From NCBI GenBank assembly GCA_900549995.1, contig URQQ01000012.1, forward strand, positions 22,173 to 86,172: 64,000 nucleotides of DNA, read 5' to 3'. The translations under genes were made by a program, and so were the position numbers. Shown one piece after another: positions 9,905 through 18,301 of the stretch. Numbering within the stretch: position 1 is the first letter of the stretch; every line of letters begins with the position of its first letter. The notes beneath the pieces are model-generated. The model did not search any database, had not been told where the DNA came from, and saw only the letters and a list, made by a program, of their open reading frames with translations. The DNA comes from an uncultured Lachnospiraceae bacterium (lineage in GTDB: Bacteria > Bacillota > Clostridia > Lachnospirales > Lachnospiraceae).

Positions 9905-9991
9905 TTAGTATCTATAGTAAAGGCTTTTATCACAGGAACATCCATTTGCCATACCACTAACATATTGATTTATACATTCTGAAATATCCAA
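9905..9991 (-). CDS. Possible 28-residue cysteine-containing peptide
   Basis: A TTG at 9991 is preceded by an AGGAAGGAGG ribosome site (10010-10001) with 9 bases of spacing. It opens 28 codons ending in TAA, with three Cys (positions 6, 18 and 20, the last two as CSC). It lies inside the leftward orphan transcription unit. Only the strong ribosome site argues for translation; it could equally be a fragment of a decayed gene. Confidence 0.25.
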   Translation of the reverse strand: MDISECINQYVSGMANGCSCDKSLYYRY

Positions 9992-10481
9992 CGGTCAAAG
10001 CCTCCTTCCTTTCAATTTTAAATCTTTATTATAAATCCTTCTTTTTTCTGAATATCCCTTTCTCGTCAGGATATTCTTTTCGAAGAGATTTCTTTCCCAA
10101 ATAAGAGTTTTCTTTTCTCAGATTTTTTATCATTATATAAAGATTCTTGGCGAGTCCTATAAATTTCACTTCATTCTTTCTGTTTCACTTTTCATATTAA
10201 ACTTTTTCTCTTACGAATCAGCTGTCATATGAAAACTTTCATTTCCAGAATTTTTAAGAATTACTTTTACTTAAATCATTTCTTTTGAATTCTCATTCTC
10301 AGATTCCGATTCATATAAAACTTTAATTCCTTGTGAAATCTGTTCTGATGATTTCTTTTCTTTGACTTTCCTTTTTCCAAATTGACATTCAGTTAAATTC
10401 TTTTCTCCGATCCCTAATCATCTTTGAACATTATTGATAAAAATCTTTATTCGAAAACTCTTATTTGTTTAAGTTGATATT

Positions 10482-10510
10482 ATAATACCATTGCACATGC
10501 ATTTTGTCAA
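10482..10510 (-). promoter_or_regulatory. Consensus leftward promoter with no long ORF behind it
   Basis: On the minus strand: TTGACA (10510-10505), exact 17-base spacer, TATTAT (10487-10482). It points into the gene-less stretch and away from bioY. Confidence 0.65.
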
Positions 10511-10593
10511 TACTATTTTAAATATTTCTATATATTTTTTTATTACTAATTTTATACTCTATAATTATCAGAATATTCAGTCTTTTTTATTTC

Positions 10594-10626
10594 ATTGTTA
10601 ACCTTATTATATTTTAAGTTGACATT
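10594..10626 (+). promoter_or_regulatory. BirA-like biotin operator
   Basis: ATTGTTAAC (10594-10602), 15 bases, then GTTGACATT (10618-10626): an imperfect inverted repeat with the half-sites and spacing known for Firmicute BirA operators (ATTGTTAAC-N15-GTTAACAAT). It covers the -35 box of the bioY promoter, as expected for repression by BirA plus biotinyl-AMP. Confidence 0.65.
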
Positions 10627-10647
10627 CGCTTTAAACTGCTTTATACT
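10619..10647 (+). promoter_or_regulatory. bioY promoter
   Basis: TTGACA (10619-10624), 17-base spacer, TATACT (10642-10647). The 5' leader that follows contains a short inverted repeat, AGAGTGTG (10671-) with CACACTCT (-10708), just before the ribosome site. Confidence 0.75.
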
Positions 10648-10730
10648 TGGTATATCAAAACCATATACCAGAGTGTGTGTAAAATTCATCTTTGTAACCC
10701 GCACACTCTATATTAAGAGGAGACTTTCAC

Positions 10731-11300
10731 ATGACAAACGAAAAATCAACCATACCTTCATCTTCCATTTCTTCTGTAAAGTCACTTGTTCTGACAGCCC
10801 TGGTAACAGGCATCACATGCATTATAGCGCCCTTTGCCATACCAATTCCCTTCAGTCCGGTGCCTGTTTCCCTGACAAATCTGGTTCTCTATATCAGTAT
10901 TTTCCTGTTGGGATGGAAATCAGCAACTGTCAGCTATCTGGTCTACGTTCTTCTTGGGGCAGTGGGACTTCCGGTATTCTCCGGTTTCGCAGGAGGTCTT
11001 GGCAAAATTGCAGGTCCCACCGGCGGCTACCTTGTTGGTTTTGTTTTCCTTACGGTGATCTCTGGATATATTCTTGAAAAATTCCGCGGCCGCCGGGTCA
11101 TTATTGTTATGGGCATGGTATTGGGAACTGCCGTCACTTACGTGTTCGGCACTGCCTGGCTTTGTATTCAGATGAATCTTACCTTTCTGCAGGGTCTTGC
11201 TATCGGAACACTGCCTTACCTTCCCGGTGACTGTATCAAAATTATCATTGCCATCATTATCGGTCCTATATTAGCACAGAGAATACGGTCAATACAATAA
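10731..11300 (+). CDS. bioY: Biotin transporter substrate-binding subunit BioY
   Basis: 189 residues with six predicted membrane helices. It carries the BioY signatures GAVGLPVFSGFAGGLG and GPTGGYLVGF, with the PGDCIKI segment near the end. BioY is the S subunit of an energy-coupling-factor transporter and binds biotin in the cytoplasmic membrane. The ECF A/A'/T module is not nearby, so it presumably shares a common one. Ribosome site AGAGGAG lies 8 bases before ATG 10731. The BirA-like operator upstream fits biotin control. Confidence 0.95.
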   Translation: MTNEKSTIPSSSISSVKSLVLTALVTGITCIIAPFAIPIPFSPVPVSLTNLVLYISIFLLGWKSATVSYLVYVLLGAVGLPVFSGFAGGLGKIAGPTGGYLVGFVFLTVISGYILEKFRGRRVIIVMGMVLGTAVTYVFGTAWLCIQMNLTFLQGLAIGTLPYLPGDCIKIIIAIIIGPILAQRIRSIQ

Positions 11301-11310
11301 AGTAAAATGA

Positions 11311-11353
11311 AATGCCGGAATCCCCCCCTGACGGATATCCCGGCATTTTTTTA
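11311..11353. terminator. Terminator between convergent bioY and beta-propeller gene
   Basis: Stem AATGCCGG (11311-11318) with CCGGCATT (11340-11347), followed by seven T residues on the plus strand. It can also stop the leftward gene less efficiently. Confidence 0.8.
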
Positions 11354-11368
11354 ATCTGACTGCTCTGT

Positions 11369-13348
11369 CTATAAAACAAGATCATCAATCTTCTTATAAG
11401 TCTTCAAGTCAAACGACTGTATCGTATTACCGTTCACTACATAGAACACATCTCCGATATAAACTCCTTTGGCCGTCATCTGAGCACTTCCAAGATCCAG
11501 TTCCATATCACAGACAAATCCCTTATCTGCATTGTATGAAAATAAAAGATACTGTAATGTACTTGAATAATTGCCTGTATAGACTGAAAATCCAATTACA
11601 TTTTTCTTATCATCAGCAAGAACTGCCTTATAGTCCGAGAGCGCTTCTGAATAATTGGAATCTTTGATAATATATTTATCCTTTTCCTTCACATTGGACG
11701 GATCTGAGATATCAAACATGGACAGCTTGATCCCCTCCATCGCTCCGGTAACTGCGTTAATCTCCTGGCCGATTCCAAGCAGCTGCCCGTCTCCATAAAA
11801 ATGCAGGTATGCCGAGAACCCCGGAATCTTCAGCTCTCCGATAATTTTCGGTTTTTCAGGATCAGACAAGTCAACAGAAAACAGAGGGTCCGTCTCACGG
11901 AACGTCACAAAATAACCTGTATCTCCAAAAAATCTTGCTGACTTCACACTTTCTCCTTTTGCCAGATCTGTAATTTTCCCCATCTCTTCCAGATTTTCAT
12001 CCAGAACATACAGCGTATTGGTCGTCTGACGTTCCGCCCTCGCATTTCCTCCTGAAAACAGGCCATCATTTGTCACTACTTTATTAACAGTCGCAGCTAT
12101 ACGGACATTCCCGTCATACTCATCTATACAGAAGGAGTCTTTGACTATCCCCTGTATTACATTTTGTGCCTTCGGTATAATTTTTCCGTCTTCATAAGCA
12201 ATCTTTCGAATCTGTGTCTGCTCACCATCTTCTGAGGCAGAATAATCTGTATCACACATGTAAATATTCTTCCCGCTCACATAGCAGAGACCCGCCTGCG
12301 AGAAAACTGCCTTTGAATCAGTAATTGTTCCCGGGTCTGATACTGAGAACGCCGAAATCAGTGTATACATATTCCCTGACGGCCAGGATGGCATAAAGAT
12401 ATCACTGGCTTTGACCAATTCACCATTCACAGCCGGCACATACTCTTCTTTCTCCGATTCTCTGCATCCCGTCTGCGGATAAAAATTACTGAAAAGATAG
12501 AGATATCCGTCCGTCAGTCTTGATGAATCATAGCTGCCGCTTGCTGTAACACACCCGAGATGTTCCGCTTCATCACTCTTTGAGAGATCATACGTATCCG
12601 CCTGTGTAAGATTCTCCGTTCTCCCATCTTCCTGCTCCCGCATGACGTTTGAAACAACAATCAGCCTCTCATTCTCCACATAAAATTCTTCTGCCGACAC
12701 CTGATCCTTGTCTTTTCCCGAAAGTGTGATTGAAAAAAGTTCTTCAAGCTTACCATCTGCCGGTTCAATAATACTGATTTTCTTTCTGTTTTCTCTCAAT
12801 ACATACAAGTACTTTCCGTCAGTCTTAACCGTATCCCCCTCGCCAACCGACGCTTCCCTTACGTTTGTCTGCGAATAATCAGCACTCTGGACAGCCGCTA
12901 TTTCCTTAGTCTCTGCAGAACCCGCAGATTGTGCGCTATCCTCCACGGAGGCTTCCGCATACATACTGCTGTTATAGGAAGAAACTGTTTCTTCTGATTT
13001 TCTCAGGTACTTATAAATTTCTCCATAGTCCGCTGCCGAGGAGATATTCCCCTCAGAGGACTGTATATCTTTCGATGCTGTTTTTGCTTCTTCTCTCGTA
13101 TTTCTTCCGGTGGCTCCGGAAGTGCTCCGGGTACTCCCCGATCTATTCACTCCATACACCGATAAAACCCCTGCTACAATCAGGCAACAGGCCGCAGCCA
13201 ATCCATACGTGTATGCGCGGCGCCATTTCCCCGGTTTTTTCGGCTTCAGCTTCTTTTCAATCTCTTCGGGCTGAAGGCTCTCAGGTACAGTTACCTGTTC
13301 CATGCCAGCCTTAATTTTATCAAGAAGCTCATTCTCCTGTACTCCCAT
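11369..13348 (-). CDS. Membrane-anchored beta-propeller protein, probable anti-sigma partner
   Basis: 659 residues. A short cytoplasmic N-terminus (about 1-43) with a basic KPKKPGKWRR stretch is followed by one membrane helix (about 45-67), a Ser/Thr/Glu-rich linker, and a large exported domain. That domain has the repeated blades of the secreted beta-propeller family (YLYVLRENRKKISII, GYLYLFSNFYP, TLYVLDENLEEMG). It starts 16 bases after the ECF sigma gene ends and is surely co-transcribed with it. By analogy with sigma/anti-sigma pairs, its N-terminus may bind the sigma factor while the propeller senses something outside the cell; this is inference. Confidence 0.8.
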   Translation of the reverse strand: MGVQENELLDKIKAGMEQVTVPESLQPEEIEKKLKPKKPGKWRRAYTYGLAAACCLIVAGVLSVYGVNRSGSTRSTSGATGRNTREEAKTASKDIQSSEGNISSAADYGEIYKYLRKSEETVSSYNSSMYAEASVEDSAQSAGSAETKEIAAVQSADYSQTNVREASVGEGDTVKTDGKYLYVLRENRKKISIIEPADGKLEELFSITLSGKDKDQVSAEEFYVENERLIVVSNVMREQEDGRTENLTQADTYDLSKSDEAEHLGCVTASGSYDSSRLTDGYLYLFSNFYPQTGCRESEKEEYVPAVNGELVKASDIFMPSWPSGNMYTLISAFSVSDPGTITDSKAVFSQAGLCYVSGKNIYMCDTDYSASEDGEQTQIRKIAYEDGKIIPKAQNVIQGIVKDSFCIDEYDGNVRIAATVNKVVTNDGLFSGGNARAERQTTNTLYVLDENLEEMGKITDLAKGESVKSARFFGDTGYFVTFRETDPLFSVDLSDPEKPKIIGELKIPGFSAYLHFYGDGQLLGIGQEINAVTGAMEGIKLSMFDISDPSNVKEKDKYIIKDSNYSEALSDYKAVLADDKKNVIGFSVYTGNYSSTLQYLLFSYNADKGFVCDMELDLGSAQMTAKGVYIGDVFYVVNGNTIQSFDLKTYKKIDDLVL

Positions 13349-13364
13349 ACATACGGCCTCCTTC

Positions 13365-13877
13365 CTATTTCAGTATAAGACTCATTTTTTCTAATGCACG
13401 GCTTTGCTTTGACCTCACCGTATTCGCATTCAGGCGAAGGATCTCTCCGATCTCCGGACTTTTATACCCCCCGAACACAGAGAGGGACACGATCATCCGT
13501 TCTTCTTCCGTCAGCACGGCAAAAGCATTCCTCACATCCTGTGCAAGCGCATAATCCTTATCCTCTGAAGCCTCCTCCAGAATCGGCGCTTCCCCGTACT
13601 CTCTGGAAGACCATTTCTTCCTGCAGACATTTACAAGAATCTGAAAGATCCAGCTCTTGAATGACTCCGCCTTCTTAAGTTTATGTATACTGCTGTATGC
13701 ATTTATAACCGCCTCACTGACAGCATCCTCCGCATCCTGCGGATGTTTCATCGTACACAGGGCAAAACGATAGAGATCCTGATAAAACATCTCATATAAT
13801 TTTGCAAATGCTCTGGTATCTCCCATCTTCGAAAGCCTCGCCAATTCCTCAATTGAACAGTGCCCATATTCGTCCAT
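13365..13877 (-). CDS. ECF-type RNA polymerase sigma factor
   Basis: 170 residues. Region 2 (about residues 20-90) contains LYEMFYQDLYRFALCTMKHPQDAEDAV, and region 4 (about 115-168) contains the helix-turn-helix YKSPEIGEILRLNANTVRSK. It has no N-terminal extension and no extra C-terminal domain. It is transcribed ahead of the membrane beta-propeller gene, the common order for an ECF sigma and its membrane regulator. A strong ribosome site (GGAGAGGGGGG) precedes the ATG. The regulon is not visible here. Confidence 0.93.
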   Translation of the reverse strand: MDEYGHCSIEELARLSKMGDTRAFAKLYEMFYQDLYRFALCTMKHPQDAEDAVSEAVINAYSSIHKLKKAESFKSWIFQILVNVCRKKWSSREYGEAPILEEASEDKDYALAQDVRNAFAVLTEEERMIVSLSVFGGYKSPEIGEILRLNANTVRSKQSRALEKMSLILK

Positions 13878-13969
13878 CCTGGTCCCCCCTCTCCTGGGTC
13901 TTTGTATATAAGAGTCCCGTATGTATTTAACTGTTGCATAGAATCTGATTTATTTTAAAAAATACTGAA

Positions 13970-15769
13970 TCATATCGGCTTGGTTTTATCCTTCAGCCAG
14001 CCACACTCTTCCTCATTCAGCCACGGAGACAGCTTCTCAAATGTCTGTGCGTGATAATCATTGATCCAGTTTCGCTCCTCCTCGGTCAAAAGCTCCGGCA
14101 GAATGAGGCTCCTTTCAAATGGACAGAATGTCACTGTCTCAAATTTTAAAAATCTGCCAAACTCGTTTTTACAGTCTTCCTGTACAAGCAAGTTGTTCTC
14201 CAGACGTACTCCGTGTCTCCCAGGTTTATAAACTCCGGGCTCATTGGAGAACAACATTCCCACATCAACAGGCGTCTGCTTTGCATATGGAAATACCGGA
14301 GAATATTCTGTGATGATTTTCCCCGGCCCTTCATGGACATAGAGCAGGTATCCCATTCCATGCCCGGTACCATGTCCATAATGCAGATGATGGTTCCACT
14401 GCACCGACTTTGCAATCCCGTCCAGCACATCCCCTGTGATTCCATATACAAACCGCTGGACGGCAAGTGCTATGTGCGACTTTAAGGTCAGTGTATAATC
14501 CGTGCGCATCTCCTTTGTACAGGGGCCGACCGGAATCACTCTCGTCAAATCCGTCGTTCCCGTCTTATAATGTGCACAGATATCAAAGAGCAGCATCCCC
14601 GTATTCCCAATCAGGGCACTTGATTCTTTCGCAGGCCTGTAATGTGGCAGCGCTGCATTCTCTCCGTAAGCAATAATCGGAAGATTCGCAGGCTGTAAGT
14701 ATTCCGGTTCCATCTTCCGGAAATCCTCCAGTTCCTGTCCCAGTTCATATTCCGTCACATCCCCCTCTTCCAGACGCTGATAAATATGCCGGATAAAACG
14801 GCAGACGGCAACACACTCCATCAGATTACTTTTCCGGATATTTTCCTGTTCTGTCTCATTTTTTCTTCCCTTCAGCAAGGTAATCAGATCCGGCCTCTCT
14901 GCAACATGAACTGCCTCCGGAACGGCAGTATAAAGGCCAAGTGCAGTCTTATACGGATCCAGGAGGAGTGTTTCTCCAGCCGGAAGCTTAAGAATCAGTT
15001 CACGTATATGCTGACGTGGACAGATTGTAATTCCATCTTTCTCCAGATGTTCACAGATCAGTGGACTGATCTTCTCTTTGTCAACGCACAAGAACACATC
15101 CTGCCGTGTAATCAGAAGATATCCGTGAAATACAGGATACAGCGGATGATCGCCTCCCCGCAGATTCGTAAGCCATGCAACTGCGTCCAGACAGCAGGCA
15201 AGATATGCTGTCCCCCCTGCCTCACACATCCTCCTGCGGACACGGCTGATTTTTTCCGTACGCGTCTCCCCTGCATAAGAAGCCTCAAGTTCCCAGATGG
15301 GATTCTCAGGAATCGGGGGCCTGTCATTCCACAATTCTTTTACATAACTTTTCTCATAGGTAATACAGATCCCGGCCCGTCTCAATGCCGCCTCACACAT
15401 CCGAAACTCCTTAAGTGACAGCACTTCCTGGTCAACCGAAAGAACATCCCCTCTCTTTTGCATCCCCGAAAGCCATGTCATCCAGTCCGGCGTCTCAGGA
15501 TCTGATGTATTAAAAATACAGAACTCTCCGCTGTCTACCTCCCGTTCCATCTGCGTGGCATATCGGCCATCACTCCAAATCGCGGCAGCCGATAAAGTGA
15601 CAACACAACAGCCGGCAGTTCCGGTGAACCCGGTCACCCACTGCACAGCTCTCCAGTGTGGTGCAATCCCTTCGCTTTGATGTGGATCAGACATCCCGAT
15701 ATAGACAGCATCTGTTCCATCTCTTTTCATCCGTTCACGGAGTTTTTTCAGTTTTTCTCTTTCACCCAT
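13970..15769 (-). CDS. M24B metallopeptidase, Xaa-Pro aminopeptidase type
   Basis: 599 residues from ATG 15769, chosen because GGGAGGA stands 6-7 bases upstream; the longer frame to 15820 has no ribosome site. Two N-terminal creatinase-like domains are followed by the C-terminal pita-bread catalytic domain. The metal ligands are recognisable in DICAHYKTGTTDLTR (two Asp), GTGHGMG (His), SNEPGVY (Glu) and the RLENN segment (Glu). Family members remove N-terminal residues preceding proline. The enzyme has no signal peptide and should be cytoplasmic. It lies downstream of the aconitase-type gene but is separated from it by a terminator. Confidence 0.93.
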   Translation of the reverse strand: MGEREKLKKLRERMKRDGTDAVYIGMSDPHQSEGIAPHWRAVQWVTGFTGTAGCCVVTLSAAAIWSDGRYATQMEREVDSGEFCIFNTSDPETPDWMTWLSGMQKRGDVLSVDQEVLSLKEFRMCEAALRRAGICITYEKSYVKELWNDRPPIPENPIWELEASYAGETRTEKISRVRRRMCEAGGTAYLACCLDAVAWLTNLRGGDHPLYPVFHGYLLITRQDVFLCVDKEKISPLICEHLEKDGITICPRQHIRELILKLPAGETLLLDPYKTALGLYTAVPEAVHVAERPDLITLLKGRKNETEQENIRKSNLMECVAVCRFIRHIYQRLEEGDVTEYELGQELEDFRKMEPEYLQPANLPIIAYGENAALPHYRPAKESSALIGNTGMLLFDICAHYKTGTTDLTRVIPVGPCTKEMRTDYTLTLKSHIALAVQRFVYGITGDVLDGIAKSVQWNHHLHYGHGTGHGMGYLLYVHEGPGKIITEYSPVFPYAKQTPVDVGMLFSNEPGVYKPGRHGVRLENNLLVQEDCKNEFGRFLKFETVTFCPFERSLILPELLTEEERNWINDYHAQTFEKLSPWLNEEECGWLKDKTKPI

Positions 15770-15836
15770 ACAAAATCCTCCCAATGCATTCCTTCCGTTT
15801 TCTCCTGTCCTTACATCCATTCTATCATAGAAACAA

Positions 15837-15882
15837 AATACAGAGTACCACTTTAGCCAAAGACCAAAATGTACTCTGTATT
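15837..15882 (-). terminator. Terminator of the aconitase-type gene
   Basis: 12-base perfect stem AATACAGAGTAC (15837-15848) with its complement at 15871-15882, followed by TTTGTTT on the minus strand. Confidence 0.75.
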
Positions 15883-15911
15883 ATCATTTCTCTGATTCTG
15901 TTATCTGCCTG

Positions 15912-18200
15912 CTACCCTCTGTAGTAATTGATCAGGCAGCCTTTCAGTATAATCTCGCGCTCAGCATCTGTAAGATCACCGAGACGGAGCTCTATCTCTT
16001 TCAGCTGGTCACCCTTTACAATATAAGCTTTCACGATTGCAGCTTTCTCTTCCACCGCTTTTCTAATCTCCGGAACAAAGATATAATCACCGTTGGCAAA
16101 CGGCAGTTCACCCTTCTCGATCAGGAATGGAAGCATTCCCCAGTTGATCAGATTCGAGCGGTATCGCTTTGTAGCATATTCATGTGCAATATTCGCCCAT
16201 CCGCCAAGTACTTTCTGGCAGGATGCAGCCTGTTCACGCGCAGAACCGTCGCCCGGCTTCACTGCAAATATCGTGCTTCCGACACCGATATTGCCTTCGC
16301 CTGCTTCCGGGAATTGTGTACGTACAGCTTTCATCACAGGTTTTAATTCCTCCAGCACCTCCAGCGGACACTGGTTCGCTTCGATTGCTTTCTGCGCCTT
16401 CTGAACCTCTTTTGCACGTCCCACATAAGCAGGATCTTTTCTGGACAGCGTAAATTCAGCCAGTCCAAGCGGATTGGATCTGTAAGAAGATGTCTCACCG
16501 GATGGGATCAGTTCATCTGTTGTTGTAACCGGATCGTGAATCTCAGATACAACTTTCAGCACAAGATTCTCCGGAAGCGCCGACATCGCTGGCCAGTCCT
16601 TAATGTTCGGGCCAAATTTAATCTCCACAGAAGGATCTGCCACACCATGGCTGTCAAATACACGGTTTGCATAAATACTCTTGTCAAAATAATATTTCGG
16701 ATTCTTATACTCAACATCAAGATCCGCAGCCGACGTAAGAAATCCTTTATTCGCCGCTGTCGCCGCAATGGAACGCGCGTCCATCAGCGCAACTGAAGAA
16801 ATCTGGCCGTTCTGAAGTTTTGAGCCTTCACGGTTCGGGAAGTTCCTTGTAGAATGACGGATACTGAACGCATTATTTGCCGGAGTGTCTCCTGCACCAA
16901 AGCAAGGTCCGCAGAATGCAGTCTTCACAATTGTTCCTGCCGCCATAAGGTCTGCAACAGCCCCATTTTTCACAAGTTCCATATAAATCGGTGTACTTGC
17001 CGGATATACACTGAATGTAAATTCATCCGCGCCGATATTTCTTCCACGAATAATGTCCGCGGCCGCGCAGATATTTTCAAAACCACCGCCCGCACAGCCT
17101 GCGATAATTCCCTGGTCAACATATAATTTTCCGTCTACAATCTTATCCTGAAGAGAATAATCTACTGCGCCGTCGAGGCTTACAAGTGCTCTCTGCTCTA
17201 CATCATGAAGAATATCCTTTAAGTTGGCATTGACTTCATCGATAGTATACGTATTGCTTGGGTGGAACGGCATTGCGATCATCGGTTTCACTTTGCCAAG
17301 ATCTACATATACCATACCGTCATAATATGTAACTTCACCAGGATTCAGCTCTTTATAATCTCCGCTTCTTCCATGAATGTCATAGAATTCCTGAATCTTC
17401 TCATCAGTTCTCCAGATCGAAGACAGACAGGTAGTCTCTGTTGTCATCACATCAATTCCGATTCGGAAATCAGCACTTAATTTTGACACACCAGGGCCTA
17501 CGAATTCCATCACTTTGTTATTGACATAACCGCATCCAAAAGTTGCGCCGATAATCGCAAGTGCTACGTCCTGAGGTCCGACACCTTTCATCGGCTCCCC
17601 TTCCAGATAGACACCAATTACACCTGGCATCTTAATATCATAAGTTTTGTTCAGCAGCTGTTTGACAAGCTCCGGACCACCTTCACCCATCGCCATTGTT
17701 CCAAGTGCACCGTAACGTGTATGGCTGTCTGATCCAAGAATCATCTTCCCGCCGCCTGCAAGCATTTCTCTTGCAAACTGATGGATTACGGCCTGATGAG
17801 GCGGTACATAGACTCCACCGTATTTCTTCGCGCAGGTCAGCCCAAACATATGGTCATCTTCATTGATTGTTCCGCCCACTGCACAGAGACTGTTGTGGCA
17901 GTTTGTAAGTACATACGGAATCGGGAACTTCTCAAGGCCTGAAGCTCTCGCTGTCTGAATGATTCCTACAAATGTAATGTCGTGGGATGTAAGTTTATCG
18001 AATTTAATCTGTAAACGTTCCATGTCAGAAGAAGTATTATGCTCTTTTAAAATGCCATAGGCAATCGTATTTCTGGCTGCTTCTTCTTTCGAGATGGTGC
18101 ATCCTGTTTTCGCTGCAACCGCATTTAAAGCCTCGGATGAGTCTTCCAAAATCTCGGTCCCATTTAATAAATATACACCATTGTCGTATAATTTTACCAT
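15912..18200 (-). CDS. Aconitate hydratase (AcnA/YbhJ-type hydro-lyase)
   Basis: 762 residues from ATG 18200, preceded by GGAGG 8 bases away. The 4Fe-4S ligands are visible as Cys369 (GCAGGG) and Cys430/Cys433 (CGPC). Other family marks are GSDSHTRYGA, RNFPNREGS and the swivel-domain RSNLINWGMLPF. It isomerises citrate and isocitrate, or acts on a related hydroxy-acid; the exact substrate cannot be fixed from sequence alone. A CdaR-type regulator gene lies immediately upstream on the same strand. No citrate synthase or isocitrate dehydrogenase is adjacent. Confidence 0.9.
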   Translation of the reverse strand: MVKLYDNGVYLLNGTEILEDSSEALNAVAAKTGCTISKEEAARNTIAYGILKEHNTSSDMERLQIKFDKLTSHDITFVGIIQTARASGLEKFPIPYVLTNCHNSLCAVGGTINEDDHMFGLTCAKKYGGVYVPPHQAVIHQFAREMLAGGGKMILGSDSHTRYGALGTMAMGEGGPELVKQLLNKTYDIKMPGVIGVYLEGEPMKGVGPQDVALAIIGATFGCGYVNNKVMEFVGPGVSKLSADFRIGIDVMTTETTCLSSIWRTDEKIQEFYDIHGRSGDYKELNPGEVTYYDGMVYVDLGKVKPMIAMPFHPSNTYTIDEVNANLKDILHDVEQRALVSLDGAVDYSLQDKIVDGKLYVDQGIIAGCAGGGFENICAAADIIRGRNIGADEFTFSVYPASTPIYMELVKNGAVADLMAAGTIVKTAFCGPCFGAGDTPANNAFSIRHSTRNFPNREGSKLQNGQISSVALMDARSIAATAANKGFLTSAADLDVEYKNPKYYFDKSIYANRVFDSHGVADPSVEIKFGPNIKDWPAMSALPENLVLKVVSEIHDPVTTTDELIPSGETSSYRSNPLGLAEFTLSRKDPAYVGRAKEVQKAQKAIEANQCPLEVLEELKPVMKAVRTQFPEAGEGNIGVGSTIFAVKPGDGSAREQAASCQKVLGGWANIAHEYATKRYRSNLINWGMLPFLIEKGELPFANGDYIFVPEIRKAVEEKAAIVKAYIVKGDQLKEIELRLGDLTDAEREIILKGCLINYYRG

Positions 18201-18236
18201 GATTCTTTCCTCCAAATTTTGTTTTACATGTTCCCT

Positions 18237-18265
18237 ATTATAGTCTACTCTTCTGTCAATTTCAA
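18237..18265 (-). promoter_or_regulatory. Promoter of the aconitase-type gene
   Basis: On the minus strand: TTGAAA (18265-18260), 17-base spacer, TATAAT (18242-18237), 37 bases before the start codon. Confidence 0.7.
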
Positions 18266-18301
18266 GAACACATTCGTCTGTATTCCAGAGACAACACCTG
18301 A

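Larger units (their letters stand above)
9329..10730. other. 1.4-kb AT-rich gap without a long gene
   Basis: Very AT-rich, with one strand strongly purine-rich when read leftward. It holds a leftward promoter (10482-10510), a terminator (9436-9477), a possible 28-codon ORF (9905-9991), and on the right the bioY control region. Read leftward, the segment about 10190-10020 has a ~50-codon open stretch rich in Lys with no start codon, and a further ~40-codon stretch lies at about 9710-9590. Both look like fragments of a decayed gene, but I cannot identify the family. A decayed transposase is possible but unproven. Confidence 0.6.

Noticed and set aside
10020..10190. Identifiable transposase remnant in the AT-rich gap
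   Set aside because: A Lys-rich open stretch looks faintly like a transposase C-terminus, but no catalytic motif or terminal repeats support it.
10595..11077. 160-codon open frame (+) over the bioY control region
   Set aside because: It starts inside the BirA-like operator and runs antiphase through bioY; bioY has the real start and family match.
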